Counted from the stretch's first letter, positions 56,178-64,000 are shown. The stretch is 64,000 nt of DNA from DATCRE01 sp964235605 (GCA_964235605.1 CAXSCR010000016.1:1-64000), one strand, 5' to 3'. Notes: generated by a model from the sequence alone, not told the origin. A program made the numbers and translations.

Positions 56178-56708
56178 TTATTTTCCACGTTCTTCCAATG
56201 CCTTAACAAGGCCTGCAAGTTTATTTTTACCACTCAATAGAGCAGAAACAACATTCTTGGCAGGTGATTGTAGCAAGGAAATAACTTCGCCAATGAGTTC
56301 GTTTTTAGACTTCAACCCCACTAGCACACTTAAATTCTCTTTACCTACGTATAGGTCAGAGCCAATAGACGCACCTTTAAATCCAGGTTTGCCTACTAAT
56401 TTTGTCTGGTATTCTGTAATAACTTTTGCAGGTGTGTTACCCACTTCTTTCGAAAAGATAACGCCTGAAAATCCACTTAATACTTCGAATAAAGGCGTGT
56501 AATCCACACCTTCTTGCTTCTCTAGGGCTTTGCGGATTAAGGTGTTTTTGTAAACTCCGTACTCTACGCCACTTTTGAAGCACAATCTTCTAAATCCATT
56601 AATCTGGGCAACGGTAAGTCCGGATGCGTCAGTAATGTAGAAGTGAGCGTTGTCAGCAAACTTTTGCGAGAGCCCGTCTATAATCTGTGCTTTTTCTTCT
56701 CTGGTCAT
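56178..56708 (-). CDS. rplJ: 50S ribosomal protein L10
   Basis: A 176-residue L10, base of the stalk (REEKAQIIDGLSQKFADNAH, FRRLCFKSGVEYGVYKNTLI). The C-terminal helix that binds L7/L12 dimers is present (VVSALLSGKNKLAGLVKALE). It is located between rplA and rplL. Confidence 0.97.
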   Translation of the reverse strand: MTREEKAQIIDGLSQKFADNAHFYITDASGLTVAQINGFRRLCFKSGVEYGVYKNTLIRKALEKQEGVDYTPLFEVLSGFSGVIFSKEVGNTPAKVITEYQTKLVGKPGFKGASIGSDLYVGKENLSVLVGLKSKNELIGEVISLLQSPAKNVVSALLSGKNKLAGLVKALEERGK

Positions 56709-56718
56709 GTGTTAGTTC

Positions 56719-57414
56719 TTAAACACCAATAGAATTTTTATCAATGTTGACTCCAGGACTCATGGTTGTAGAAAGGGTAATACTTCTAAAGTATGCACCT
56801 TTCGCTGAGGCTGGTTTCAGTTTTGCAACTACGGCAAGCATTTCTGCGGCATTGTCACGGATTTTATCCGGAGAAAAGGAAGCTTTTCCAATACCAACAT
56901 GGATGATACCTTGTTTATCAATTTTAAAGTCAATTTTACCGGCTTTTACTTCTTTCACGGCTTTACCAACTTCTAGCGTAACAGTTCCTGATTTAGGGTT
57001 TGGCATAAGACCACGGGGACCTAGTACTTTACCTAGTTTACCCACTTTTGCCATTACAGTAGGTGTACAAATAATCACATCGATATCTGTCCATCCACTT
57101 TCAATTTTTTGAATGTAGTCATCAAGACCTACGTGGTCTGCACCTGAATCTTTAGCATCCTGAACTTTATCAGGCGTGCAAAGCACAAGTACGCGTACGT
57201 CTTTACCTATTCCATGCGGAAGGGCAACTACACCTCTCACCATTTGGTCAGATTTCTTAGGATCAACACCTAAACGAATATCTAAATCAACTGAAGAGTC
57301 AAATTTTACGAAGGTTATGTCCTTCAATAATTTAACTCCGTCTTCCAAAGAATATTCTTTCTCCGGATTGTATTTAGCTAAAACAGCTTTTCTGTTTTTT
57401 GTAAGTTTTGCCAT
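56719..57414 (-). CDS. rplA: 50S ribosomal protein L1
   Basis: A 231-residue L1 (KNRKAVLAKYNPEKEYSLED, RGVVALPHGIGKDVRVLVL, GPRGLMPNPKSGTVT). Full length. In many bacteria L1 represses its own operon by binding the leader; no L1 site was identified here by eye. Confidence 0.97.
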   Translation of the reverse strand: MAKLTKNRKAVLAKYNPEKEYSLEDGVKLLKDITFVKFDSSVDLDIRLGVDPKKSDQMVRGVVALPHGIGKDVRVLVLCTPDKVQDAKDSGADHVGLDDYIQKIESGWTDIDVIICTPTVMAKVGKLGKVLGPRGLMPNPKSGTVTLEVGKAVKEVKAGKIDFKIDKQGIIHVGIGKASFSPDKIRDNAAEMLAVVAKLKPASAKGAYFRSITLSTTMSPGVNIDKNSIGV

Positions 57415-57423
57415 CGCTCTATA

Positions 57424-57867
57424 TTAATTTTCCCACGGAGGAGTTCCTGACACTGTAACACCCATGCTTCTTGCTGTACCTGCAACCATTTTCATGGCCG
57501 ATTCAACTTTGAATGCATTAAGGTCTGGCATTTTAGTTTCAGCGATGTTCTTCACCTGATCCCAAGTGATAGATCCTATCTTGTTGCGATTAGGTTCTGC
57601 TGATCCTTTTTGCTTTTTAGCTGCGTCTAAAATTAAAACTGCAGCCGGAGGTGTTTTGATTACAAAGTCAAATGACTTGTCATTGTAAATACTAATCAAA
57701 ACCGGTAATATTTGTCCTGGTTTGTCTTGCGTTCTACCGTTGAACTGTTTACAGAAGTCCATGATATTAAGACCCTTGCTACCTAAAGCTGGACCGATTG
57801 GAGGTGCAGGGTTAGCCTGACCGCCTTTTACCTGTAACTTCAGATAACCAATAATTTGCTTTGCCAT
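57424..57867 (-). CDS. rplK: 50S ribosomal protein L11
   Basis: A 147-residue L11 with the N-terminal proline-rich thiostrepton-region block KGGQANPAPPIGPALGSKGL and the C-terminal rRNA-binding domain (TWDQVKNIAETKMPDLNAF, GTARSMGVTVSG). It follows nusG by 6 bp. Confidence 0.98.
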   Translation of the reverse strand: MAKQIIGYLKLQVKGGQANPAPPIGPALGSKGLNIMDFCKQFNGRTQDKPGQILPVLISIYNDKSFDFVIKTPPAAVLILDAAKKQKGSAEPNRNKIGSITWDQVKNIAETKMPDLNAFKVESAMKMVAGTARSMGVTVSGTPPWEN

Positions 57868-57873
57868 GTTATC

Positions 57874-58431
57874 TTAATCTATCTTTTCTACTTGCATATA
57901 ATTCAATTCAACAGGCGTATTCCTGCCAAATATCTTCACCATTACATTGAGCTTTTTCTTTTCTTCAAAAATCTCCTCAACGCTTCCAGTAAATCCGCTG
58001 AATGGGCCATCCATTACTTTTACAGATTCACCTTTTATAAATGGTGTTTCTAATTTCTCTTCTAAGGTGTCGATCTCGTCGACTTTACCTAAGATTCGGT
58101 TTACTTCTGATTGACGAAGTGCTACCGGATCTTTTGTTGAGCTGGTACCTTGATTTCCTAAGAAACCAATTACTCCCGGTATGTTGTTTACGGTATGAAA
58201 TGCTTCTCCATTAGAAAGATCTGCCGAAACAAGTACGTAGCCTGGGAAGAAATTTCTTTCTCTTACTCGCTTCTTACCGTTTCTCATTTCATAAACCTTC
58301 TCAGAGGGGATGAGTACCTGAGGAATAAAATCAGTCAATTTTGACCGTTCTATTTCAGTTTCCAGGTAAGATTTAATTTTCTTTTCCTGTCCGCTAACCA
58401 CTCTGAGAACATACCACTTTAGTTCTGCCAT
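57874..58431 (-). CDS. nusG: Transcription antitermination factor NusG
   Basis: A 185-residue NusG, with ATG 58431 giving MAELKWYVLRVVSGQEKKI. The NGN domain (FFPGYVLVSADLSNGEAFH) and the C-terminal KOW domain (VKVMDGPFSGFTGSVEEIF) are complete. It links RNA polymerase to Rho or the ribosome. It lies 6 bp after secE. Confidence 0.96.
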   Translation of the reverse strand: MAELKWYVLRVVSGQEKKIKSYLETEIERSKLTDFIPQVLIPSEKVYEMRNGKKRVRERNFFPGYVLVSADLSNGEAFHTVNNIPGVIGFLGNQGTSSTKDPVALRQSEVNRILGKVDEIDTLEEKLETPFIKGESVKVMDGPFSGFTGSVEEIFEEKKKLNVMVKIFGRNTPVELNYMQVEKID

Positions 58432-58443
58432 TACCAAATTATT

Positions 58444-58638
58444 TTACTTGTTAACGGTATAAAACCAAGATAATCCTGATCTAAACATCCAATCAATTCC
58501 ACCAATCACCAATGCAAAAACAGTTGAGGCTACCAATACTAATATGGCGCTACTCTGTAATTCGCTGTATTTTGACCAAGTCATTTTATTCTTGATCTCA
58601 TCCCAGGACTCTACTATATAGTTATTAAGCTTCTCCAT
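58444..58638 (-). CDS. secE: Preprotein translocase subunit SecE
   Basis: A 64-residue single-membrane-helix SecE (SWDEIKNKMTWSKYSELQ, then a hydrophobic helix around ILVLVASTVFALVIGGID). The minimal length is normal outside the enterobacteria. It is located between tRNA-Trp and nusG. Confidence 0.93.
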   Translation of the reverse strand: MEKLNNYIVESWDEIKNKMTWSKYSELQSSAILVLVASTVFALVIGGIDWMFRSGLSWFYTVNK

Positions 58639-58746
58639 TTGTTTCTGCTTTTACTTAATGACCCGATGCATCAGGGCAGTGAGTTGGTTTTATTTTATTA
58701 TACAATTAGAGATAAACTCTAAACAAACTTCAATTCTTTACTTCTG

Positions 58747-58819
58747 CACGGGTGGAGAGACTCGAACTCCCAGCCAACGGTTTTGGAGACCGCTACTCTA
58801 CCAATTGAGCTACACCCGT
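58747..58819 (-). tRNA. tRNA-Trp (anticodon CCA)
   Basis: A 73-nt cloverleaf on the minus strand: acceptor ACGGGTG with CACCCGT, GTAGCTCAATTGG D-arm, anticodon loop CTCCAAA and TTCGAGTC T-loop. The 3' CCA is not encoded. It sits between tuf and secE, as in many bacteria. Confidence 0.96.
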
Positions 58820-58908
58820 ATTCTAATTAAAGGTTTATAAATCTGTCCTTAACGGCTATTACTCAACCTCTTGAGCCTAACCCGTACCCCTTTAGCCCAA
58901 AAGGATTG

Positions 58909-58939
58909 CAAATGTAGGACAAATTGAAAAGAAAACAAA
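58909..58939 (-). promoter_or_regulatory. Promoter of tRNA-Trp-secE-nusG-rpl-rpoBC unit
   Basis: On the minus strand TTTG (58936-58939), 19 bp, TACATTTG (58909-58916). It matches the consensus. The -33 box is embedded in the T tract of the tuf terminator. Confidence 0.75.
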
Positions 58940-58972
58940 AGCGTTCCTAAGAAAAATCTCAGAAACGCTTTT
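58937..58972 (-). terminator. Terminator of tuf
   Basis: On the minus strand AAAAGCGTT (58964-58972) pairs with AACGCTTTT (58937-58945), with further partial pairing inside and a T-rich tail. It lies about 20 nt after the tuf stop. Confidence 0.7.
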
Positions 58973-58990
58973 ATATTGACTATCAATTAA

Positions 58991-60178
58991 TTAATCCATA
59001 ATTTCAGTTACCTGACCAGATCCTACAGTACGGCCACCTTCGCGAATCGCGAAACGAAGACCTTTCTCCATAGCAATCTTGTTGATCAATTCAACTTCAA
59101 TAGAGATGTTATCACCAGGCATAATCATTTCAACACCTGTAGGTAACATAACTTCACCAGTTACATCCGTTGTACGGAAGTAGAACTGTGGACGGTATTT
59201 GTTAAAGAATGGTGTGTGACGACCACCTTCTTCTTTAGAAAGAACGTAAACTTCAGCTTTGAATTTAGCGTGAGGAGTTACTGAACCTGGTTTACAGATT
59301 ACCATACCTCTTTTGATTTGTTCTTTTTCAATACCACGTAGAAGAAGACCAACGTTATCACCAGCTTCACCTCTATCAAGGATCTTGCGGAACATTTCCA
59401 CACCTGTGATAGTTGAAGTCAAGTTTTCAGCACCCATACCTAAAATTTGTACAGGATCGCCAGTTTTAATAATACCACGCTCGATACGGCCCGTAGCAAC
59501 GGTACCACGACCTGTGATTGAGAACACATCTTCAACAGGCATCAAGAAATCTTTATCTACAAGACGAACAGGAATAGGGATAAAATTATCCACAGCGTCC
59601 ATTAGTTCTTCTACTTTAGTAACCCATTTTGGTTCGCCGTTAAGTGCGCCAAGTGCAGAACCTCTGATTACTGGCATTGTATCACCAGGGAACTGATAAG
59701 AAGACATAAGTTCGCGAACTTCCATCTCTACTAGATCCAACAATTCTTCATCATCAACCAAATCAACTTTGTTCATGAATACAACAAGCGCTGGTACACC
59801 TACCTGACGAGCAAGTAGAATGTGCTCACGTGTTTGTGGCATTGGACCATCAGTAGCAGCTACAACTAAGATAGCACCATCCATCTGGGCAGCACCAGTA
59901 ACCATGTTTTTCACGTAATCCGCGTGACCTGGACAGTCAACGTGGGCATAGTGACGCTTTAATGTAGCGTATTCTACGTGAGATGTATTGATTGTAATAC
60001 CTCTTTCTTTTTCTTCAGGTGCATTGTCAATAGAAGAGAAATCTCTCATTGAAGCAAGTCCTTTAGATGCTAGAACTTTTGTAATTGCAGCGGTTAGTGT
60101 GGTCTTACCATGATCGACGTGACCAATAGTACCAATGTTTACGTGGGGTTTTGATCGGTCAAATTGTTCTTTTGCCAT
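58991..60178 (-). CDS. tuf: Elongation factor Tu
   Basis: A 395-residue EF-Tu. G-domain motifs are GHVDHGKTT, DCPGHADY and NKVDLVDD; the RGITINTSH switch region and HTPFFNKYRPQFYFRTTDVT are present. Length and motifs are complete. It is preceded by three tRNA genes and followed by a terminator, tRNA-Trp and secE, a layout common in bacteria. Confidence 0.98.
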   Translation of the reverse strand: MAKEQFDRSKPHVNIGTIGHVDHGKTTLTAAITKVLASKGLASMRDFSSIDNAPEEKERGITINTSHVEYATLKRHYAHVDCPGHADYVKNMVTGAAQMDGAILVVAATDGPMPQTREHILLARQVGVPALVVFMNKVDLVDDEELLDLVEMEVRELMSSYQFPGDTMPVIRGSALGALNGEPKWVTKVEELMDAVDNFIPIPVRLVDKDFLMPVEDVFSITGRGTVATGRIERGIIKTGDPVQILGMGAENLTSTITGVEMFRKILDRGEAGDNVGLLLRGIEKEQIKRGMVICKPGSVTPHAKFKAEVYVLSKEEGGRHTPFFNKYRPQFYFRTTDVTGEVMLPTGVEMIMPGDNISIEVELINKIAMEKGLRFAIREGGRTVGSGQVTEIMD

Positions 60179-60449
60179 ATTTGAAAATTCCAGTTAAAGT
60201 TTAAAGTGTATAGTTATTAAATAAATTATTTTAAATCCTAAAGTCTTCTCCTTCCAAGAAGATCTACACCCCAAACATTATTAGCCTTTCGAATAAGGGT
60301 TATTCGTGAAATCACTGATACTTAATGGTGTTCGCTAGGCACCTGTATTCAGTTCATTCAAATTTCAAATTTCAATCTTCAGAAGCTGCTGAACCTTTGT
60401 TCACCAGCAGTTATTTTTAGAGCTCATCAATTAACAGCTCAATATTCCG
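60179..60449 (-). other. Leader between tRNA-Thr and tuf
   Basis: About 270 nt without a gene. It holds a local inverted sequence near 60244-60262 (CTTCTCCTTCCAAGAAG) but no clear promoter of the TTTG/TAnnTTTG type, which fits read-through from the tRNA genes. Confidence 0.45.
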
Positions 60450-60521
<72 letters not shown>

Positions 60522-60529
60522 CTGTTTAG

Positions 60530-60598
60530 CCGTTAACAGTTATCCGTTAATAGTTAATCGGAATTACGATTAACGTGTAACGACTAACTGATAACGGC
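60530..60598. repeat. Heptamer array, TAAC family, opposed arms between tRNA-Thr and tRNA-Gly
   Basis: Left arm 60531-60560 and right arm 60567-60596 are inverted copies (24 of 30 positions match) around a 6-bp centre. Each arm is four to five heptamers with a fixed TAAC. The six differences all fall in the three variable bases between cores. Confidence 0.75.
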
Positions 60599-60605
60599 CC
60601 AAAAG

Positions 60606-60678
60606 AGCGGGAGACGAGATTCGAACCCGCGACCTATAGCTTGGAAGGCTATCGCTCTACCAACTGAGCTACTCCCGC
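60606..60678 (-). tRNA. tRNA-Gly (anticodon TCC)
   Basis: A 73-nt cloverleaf on the minus strand: acceptor GCGGGAG with CTCCCGC, GTAGCTCAGTTGG D-arm, anticodon loop CTTCCAA and TTCGAAT T-loop. CCA is not encoded. Confidence 0.96.
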
Positions 60679-60684
60679 AATTGT

Positions 60685-60762
60685 GAAGGACGAGGAACGA
60701 ATGACGAGGAACGAATTAGTTTTAAACTTCATTCGTACTTTGTACCTCGTACTTTGTACTTC
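60685..60762. repeat. Heptamer array, GTAC/GA-N3-AC family, opposed arms between tRNA-Gly and tRNA-Tyr
   Basis: Left arm 60685-60719: five units (GAAGGAC, GAGGAAC, GAATGAC, GAGGAAC, GAATTAG). Right arm 60735-60762: four units GTACTTT, GTACCTC, GTACTTT, GTACTTC, which read GAAGTAC / AAAGTAC / GAGGTAC on the other strand. The arms are related inverted copies around an AGTTTTAAACT centre. Confidence 0.75.
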
Positions 60763-60773
60763 TTTATTACTTG

Positions 60774-60856
60774 TGGGGAGAACAGGATTCGAACCTGTGA
60801 AGACCGAAGTCAACAGATTTACAGTCTGTCCTCGTTGGCCGCTTGAGTATCTCCCC
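60774..60856 (-). tRNA. tRNA-Tyr (anticodon GTA)
   Basis: An 83-nt class II tRNA on the minus strand with a long variable arm: acceptor GGGGAGA with TCTCCCC, anticodon loop CTGTAAA and TTCGAAT T-loop. CCA is not encoded. First gene of the tRNA-tuf transcript. Confidence 0.95.
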
Positions 60857-61203
60857 AACTAATTATGTCTAAGAACAATTCCTGATCGTTTCAGGGTCCT
60901 CTTTTCAGCTCAATGCCAAAAAGCGGAGTGCAAAATTATACGCTTTTGCGCTTTTTCAAAACTCTTAACCAGATTTTCCTTATTTAAATCGTCTGTTATT
61001 GAATTTAATTGTTCTGCAACCCCAATATGGGGTTGATTTAAAGAAATGTTGATGAATTAAATATGATTATTTTATTTAGGCATTGTCAAACATGATACAT
61101 GTTTCATTCAATCGCGCTCAAATTTTTGTGCATAGCGCTTTGGTTTTACTACTGGAATGAGTAAAAATGGTTTCGAAATTAAAAAATGCTATTTCAAAAC
61201 CGA
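60857..61203. other. Spacer between tRNA-Tyr and DUF721 gene
   Basis: About 350 bp. It holds the tRNA-tuf promoter at 60931-60960. The rest is AT-rich with no gene or repeat that I can support. No clear terminator for the recF-DUF721 unit was found. Confidence 0.5.
60931..60960 (-). promoter_or_regulatory. Promoter of the tRNA-Tyr-Gly-Thr-tuf unit
   Basis: On the minus strand TTTG (60957-60960), 18 bp, TAATTTTG (60931-60938). Transcription would start about 65-70 nt before tRNA-Tyr. Confidence 0.7.
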
Positions 61204-61509
61204 TTACATAACGATGATTTCGGTGACAATTTGGTCTCCAAATTCTTTTTGAAGAAGTTCAAGGACCTTGCTTTTATAGAGAACAAAATCGTGCTTCATA
61301 GAGGAGGAGTCAAATTCTACAAATAGCACCTTATCTTTTATAAACACCTTCTTCGTACGCTTGGCTATGGGTTTACCAACAATCTTCTCCCAGGAGTTAA
61401 TCAGATTAGTTTCATCAAATTTTGAGGTAATCTGATATGAATTAAGCAATTGGCGAATAGCCTGGCCTAGAGGCTGAACTTCACCTTTTGATTTTCTTCT
61501 CTTATCCAT
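61204..61509 (-). CDS. DUF721 (DciA-like) protein
   Basis: A 101-residue protein of the DUF721 family (GQAIRQLLNSYQITSKFDE, LINSWEKIVGKPIAKRTKKV, LFVEFDSSSMKHDFVLYKS). Relatives named DciA load or assist the replicative helicase. Its start overlaps the recF stop by 8 bp, so the two are translationally coupled, fitting a replication role. Confidence 0.88.
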   Translation of the reverse strand: MDKRRKSKGEVQPLGQAIRQLLNSYQITSKFDETNLINSWEKIVGKPIAKRTKKVFIKDKVLFVEFDSSSMKHDFVLYKSKVLELLQKEFGDQIVTEIIVM

Positions 61510-62602
61510 GGCTTACTTTTCCGTTATCAACAACAAATATAGAGGCCAACGTATTGATTTGCTGTAATAGGCCTTGTGTTCTATCGGGGCGAGCGTCTGT
61601 AATAAATAGTTGACCTAGATCATTCTTGATTAACTCTAATAGGCGGGCGATCCGATAATCATCCAATTTATCAAAAATATCATCCAACAACAGTATAGGG
61701 CTAAAACCTTTATGCGATTTAACTATTTGTGCCTGGGCAAGCTTAAGCGCTATAACGAAAGACTTTTGTTGACCCTGCGAGCCCAGTCTTTTTAAATCGC
61801 CATGACCTAATGTGAATTCAAATTCATCGCGGTGAATTCCAAAGCTAGTCCGCTGGATGGCTACGTCTTTATTTCTGCTGCTTTTTAATCCATCAGAAAA
61901 ATTTATTTCACGCAGCCCTGAAACGTAGCGAAGATCTGATATCTCCTCCTCACTCACCAAAAAATTAAAAAATTGGTTGAACACAGGAAGAAACTCCTTT
62001 ACAAATACTTTTCTCCTATTATATATAGTAATTCCCAAAGGAATTAATGCGTGATCGTAAGATTCCAATGCTACCCAGTCAACGGATCCTTTTTCCTGGA
62101 ACATTTTCAATAAACTATTACGCTGCTTTAAATAATGCGTGTATTGAATGAGGCTTTCCAGATATGTTTTATCGATCTGAGAAATTAAACTGTCAAAGAA
62201 TTTCCTTCGAGATTCACTCCCTTCCCTTACTAAGTCAACATCATCTGGCGCAATTAACACTACCGGGTATTTTCCAATATGCTCGCTTAGTTTTTGATAC
62301 TCGCTTCCTTCCTCCTTAAAACTTTTCTTTAGGCCTATTTGTACGCCACAGGTTATTTCCTGGTATCTAGAGGCAACATTTATATTTCCACGCAGGAAGA
62401 AATGATTTTTGCCAAGGTGAATATTCTGATGATCTGATGCACTGAAAGCGCTTTTAGTAAATGATAGATAATGAATTGCATCTAACAGATTTGTTTTACC
62501 ACTTCCGTTTTTTCCTACCAACACATTAATCTTTGCAGAGAAATCAAGCTCCGCCGCAGAATAATTCTTAAAATTTACCAACTGAAGTTTCTCGAGGCGC
62601 AC
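61502..62602 (-). CDS. recF: DNA replication and repair protein RecF
   Basis: A 366-residue SMC-like ATPase that helps load RecA at gaps. Walker A is GKNGSGKTN near residue 34, the ABC signature is LGSQGQQKSFVIALKLAQ, and Walker B is PILLLDDIFDKLD. The start is GTG at 62602, giving MRLEKLQLVNFKNY. It is divergent from pdhA across about 145 bp. Confidence 0.95.
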   Translation of the reverse strand: MRLEKLQLVNFKNYSAAELDFSAKINVLVGKNGSGKTNLLDAIHYLSFTKSAFSASDHQNIHLGKNHFFLRGNINVASRYQEITCGVQIGLKKSFKEEGSEYQKLSEHIGKYPVVLIAPDDVDLVREGSESRRKFFDSLISQIDKTYLESLIQYTHYLKQRNSLLKMFQEKGSVDWVALESYDHALIPLGITIYNRRKVFVKEFLPVFNQFFNFLVSEEEISDLRYVSGLREINFSDGLKSSRNKDVAIQRTSFGIHRDEFEFTLGHGDLKRLGSQGQQKSFVIALKLAQAQIVKSHKGFSPILLLDDIFDKLDDYRIARLLELIKNDLGQLFITDARPDRTQGLLQQINTLASIFVVDNGKVSHG

Positions 62603-62693
62603 AGATCAATAAGACGTTAAATGATATTAAATCGTTGTTTTTATGACAAAGTGTATAGTTGCTGTGTTTTTTATTGCTAAATGTGAAATTTGT

Positions 62694-62725
62694 TTTGGCT
62701 AATGTTCGTTCGGGCGCTATTTTCG
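62694..62725 (+). promoter_or_regulatory. Candidate promoter of pdhA
   Basis: TTTG (62694-62697), 20 bp, TATTTTCG (62718-62725), one base off the -7 consensus. It lies 23 nt upstream of the pdhA ATG. Confidence 0.45.
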
Positions 62726-62748
62726 CAACTCGATTCAAAATTAGGGAT

Positions 62749-63795
62749 ATGGCAGCGACAACCAAAGAGAAGAATGAACCTGTAGCCCTTGCGGCCAAAG
62801 GTAGTAAGACTGAATTCTCGAAAGAAACCTATCTTTTCTGGTATGAGAAGATGCAATTAATGCGGAAATTCGAAGAGCGCGCTGGCCAATTGTATGGGAT
62901 GCAGAAAATAAAAGGATTCTGTCACTTATATATAGGACAAGAAGCTTGTGCTGCCGGTGCCATCAGTGCTCTTAAGAAAGGTGATAAATATATTACCGCT
63001 TACCGCGATCACGCTCATCCACTAGCGTTAGGTACTGACCCTAAAACTGTAATGGCTGAATTATTTGCAAAGGAAACCGGATGCTCAAAAGGTAAAGGCG
63101 GATCGATGCACATCTTCGATAAAGCCAATGGCTTTTTTGGCGGACATGGAATTGTAGGTGCACAAATTCCATTAGGAGCAGGAATCGCTTTCGCAGAAAA
63201 ATTTAACAAGACAGATAAGCTTTGTGTTTGCTATATGGGTGATGGAGCCGTTCGTCAAGGCGCATTCCATGAAACGCTTAATCTAGCAATGCTTTGGAAG
63301 ATACCTGTGATATTTGTTATTGAAAATAATGGTTATGCTATGGGCACTTCTGTAAAGCGTACGTCAAACGTAACTGATCTTTATACTTTAGGAGAAGCTT
63401 ACGACATGCCAGCAGAGCCTGTTGACGCTATGAATGTGGAGGCAGTGCATACCGCCGTGGCGAAAGCGGCAGAACGTGCGCGTGCAGGTGAAGGACCCAC
63501 TCTATTAGAATTTAGAACCTACCGGTACAAAGGTCACTCTATGTCTGACCCTGCTAAGTACCGTCCGAAAGAAGAAGTTGAAGAATATAAAGGTCGCGAT
63601 CCTATTGAAGTTGTTAGAAGAACGCTTTTAGCTAAGAAGTTTGCAACAGAGAAAGATCTTGAAGCAATTGACCAAAGCATTCTAGCAATAGTAGAAGAGA
63701 GTGTGAAGTTTGCTGAGGAGTCTAACTATCCAGATCCATCTGAAGCAACTAAGGATGTTTATGCCCAACAGGATTATCCGTATATACTAGAATAA
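62749..63795 (+). CDS. pdhA: Pyruvate dehydrogenase E1 subunit alpha
   Basis: A 348-residue E1-alpha that decarboxylates pyruvate with thiamine diphosphate. ATG 62749 gives MAATTKEKNEPVALAAKG; the frame is open 30 codons further upstream without family resemblance. Motifs include RKFEERAGQLYGMQKIKGFC, AYRDHAHPLALG, the ThDP-binding GDGAVRQGAFHETLNLA and the phospho-loop-like YKGHSMSDPAKYR. E1-beta is not directly next; a different gene starts 92 bp downstream. Confidence 0.94.
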   Translation: MAATTKEKNEPVALAAKGSKTEFSKETYLFWYEKMQLMRKFEERAGQLYGMQKIKGFCHLYIGQEACAAGAISALKKGDKYITAYRDHAHPLALGTDPKTVMAELFAKETGCSKGKGGSMHIFDKANGFFGGHGIVGAQIPLGAGIAFAEKFNKTDKLCVCYMGDGAVRQGAFHETLNLAMLWKIPVIFVIENNGYAMGTSVKRTSNVTDLYTLGEAYDMPAEPVDAMNVEAVHTAVAKAAERARAGEGPTLLEFRTYRYKGHSMSDPAKYRPKEEVEEYKGRDPIEVVRRTLLAKKFATEKDLEAIDQSILAIVEESVKFAEESNYPDPSEATKDVYAQQDYPYILE

Positions 63796-63799
63796 GCCT

Positions 63800-63830
63800 T
63801 TTGTTTAATATCATGTAATTTGTAGTTTTG
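63800..63830 (+). promoter_or_regulatory. Promoter of the gene at the window edge
   Basis: TTTG (63800-63803), 19 bp, TAGTTTTG (63823-63830); full consensus. The expected start of transcription is near 63836, about 50 nt before the ATG. Confidence 0.7.
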
Positions 63831-63886
63831 CGCCCCATCCTGCATTCGATATAGTCGGGGTATAGGAGGGGGTTAATTTAATAACA

Positions 63887-64000
63887 ATGGCAAAGAAAGA
63901 AGATCACAAACACGATTTACTAGAAAAACCAGAAGCTCTGGCCGACAAACTTGAAGGTGCAGAACATTGGGTTGAAGAGAATGCAAAATTGGTTATTGGT
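63887..64000 (+). CDS. Partial gene, N-terminus of a probable TPR-type protein
   Basis: Only the first 38 codons lie in the window (MAKKEDHKHDLLEKPEALAD and on to LVIG). The charged opening followed by a run towards a hydrophobic segment resembles Bacteroidota proteins with one membrane helix and TPR repeats encoded after pdhA. The rest is outside the window, so the identity is tentative. Confidence 0.5.
   Translation, partial: MAKKEDHKHDLLEKPEALADKLEGAEHWVEENAKLVIG

Noticed and set aside
60649..60858. 69-codon minus-strand frame across tRNA-Gly and tRNA-Tyr
   Set aside because: It consists of tRNA genes and heptamer repeat DNA read as protein.

Overview
The window is a chromosomal segment from a Bacteroidota bacterium, most likely of the order Cytophagales. 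The evidence is the gene content: BshA (bacillithiol pathway), a GT3 glycogen synthase, MeaB, a riboswitch-controlled TonB-dependent B12 receptor, DUF3467 after rpoC, and a DUF5522 module. Promoters also fit. Several start sites are preceded by the Bacteroidota-type pair TTTG / TAnnTTTG with 18-21 bp between the boxes, and Shine-Dalgarno sequences are mostly absent. The DNA is moderately AT-rich and gene-dense. I see no phage, transposase, CRISPR array or rRNA operon.

Region 1 (1-15.3 kb) is mixed housekeeping: glycogen synthase, ClpB, a DUF72 protein, a DgcN-like/dipeptide-epimerase pair for D-amino-acid or muropeptide turnover, RlmN, a VIT-family transporter, two adjacent rhomboid proteases and MutL. 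Region 2 (15.6-25.5 kb) carries a GH3-serine hydrolase fusion, BshA, a VWA/MoxR-like ATPase pair, an AlbA_2 protein, a PIN-PhoH protein and a small conserved-looking gene. Region 3 (25.5-35.6 kb) has SucD, a CHASE2 membrane sensor followed by two secreted paralogues with FecR-like and TPR-like parts, MeaB, a DUF5522-Dph6-like fusion, and a B12 uptake locus in which a cobalamin riboswitch precedes a BtuB-like receptor and a BtuF-like lipoprotein is divergent. Region 4 (35.6-43.1 kb) holds an MBL/double-rhodanese protein, a WG-repeat protein, a Crp/Fnr regulator, a MOSC protein and a HemJ-SCO-cytochrome c cluster.

Region 5 (43.4-60.9 kb, all minus strand) is the information-processing core. In transcription order it runs tRNA-Tyr, tRNA-Gly, tRNA-Thr, tuf, terminator; promoter, tRNA-Trp, secE, nusG, rplK, rplA, rplJ, rplL, rpoB, rpoC, DUF3467, terminator; promoter, rpsL, rpsG, fusA, rpsJ, terminator. 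The str operon ends at rpsJ, so the remaining S10/spc genes must lie elsewhere. Region 6 (61.2-64 kb) has a DUF721 gene and recF, divergent from pdhA and the start of a further gene.

The most unusual signal is a set of short intergenic arrays, all with a 7-bp period but built on different cores (GTC-S-A-Y-R; TAAC-NNN; GTAC-NNN / GA-N3-AC). They sit between genes of one operon: between hemJ, SCO and cytochrome c, between rpoB and rpoC, and between tRNA genes. They also lie near the B12 locus and upstream of the WG-repeat gene. Several are arranged as opposed arms that could form hairpins. Other points worth checking are a MutL whose endonuclease and zinc motifs look eroded, a GH3 domain that lost its acid/base motif, the CHASE2 system without an output domain, the DUF5522-Dph6-like fusion by the B12 riboswitch, and terminators that overlap the next promoter.
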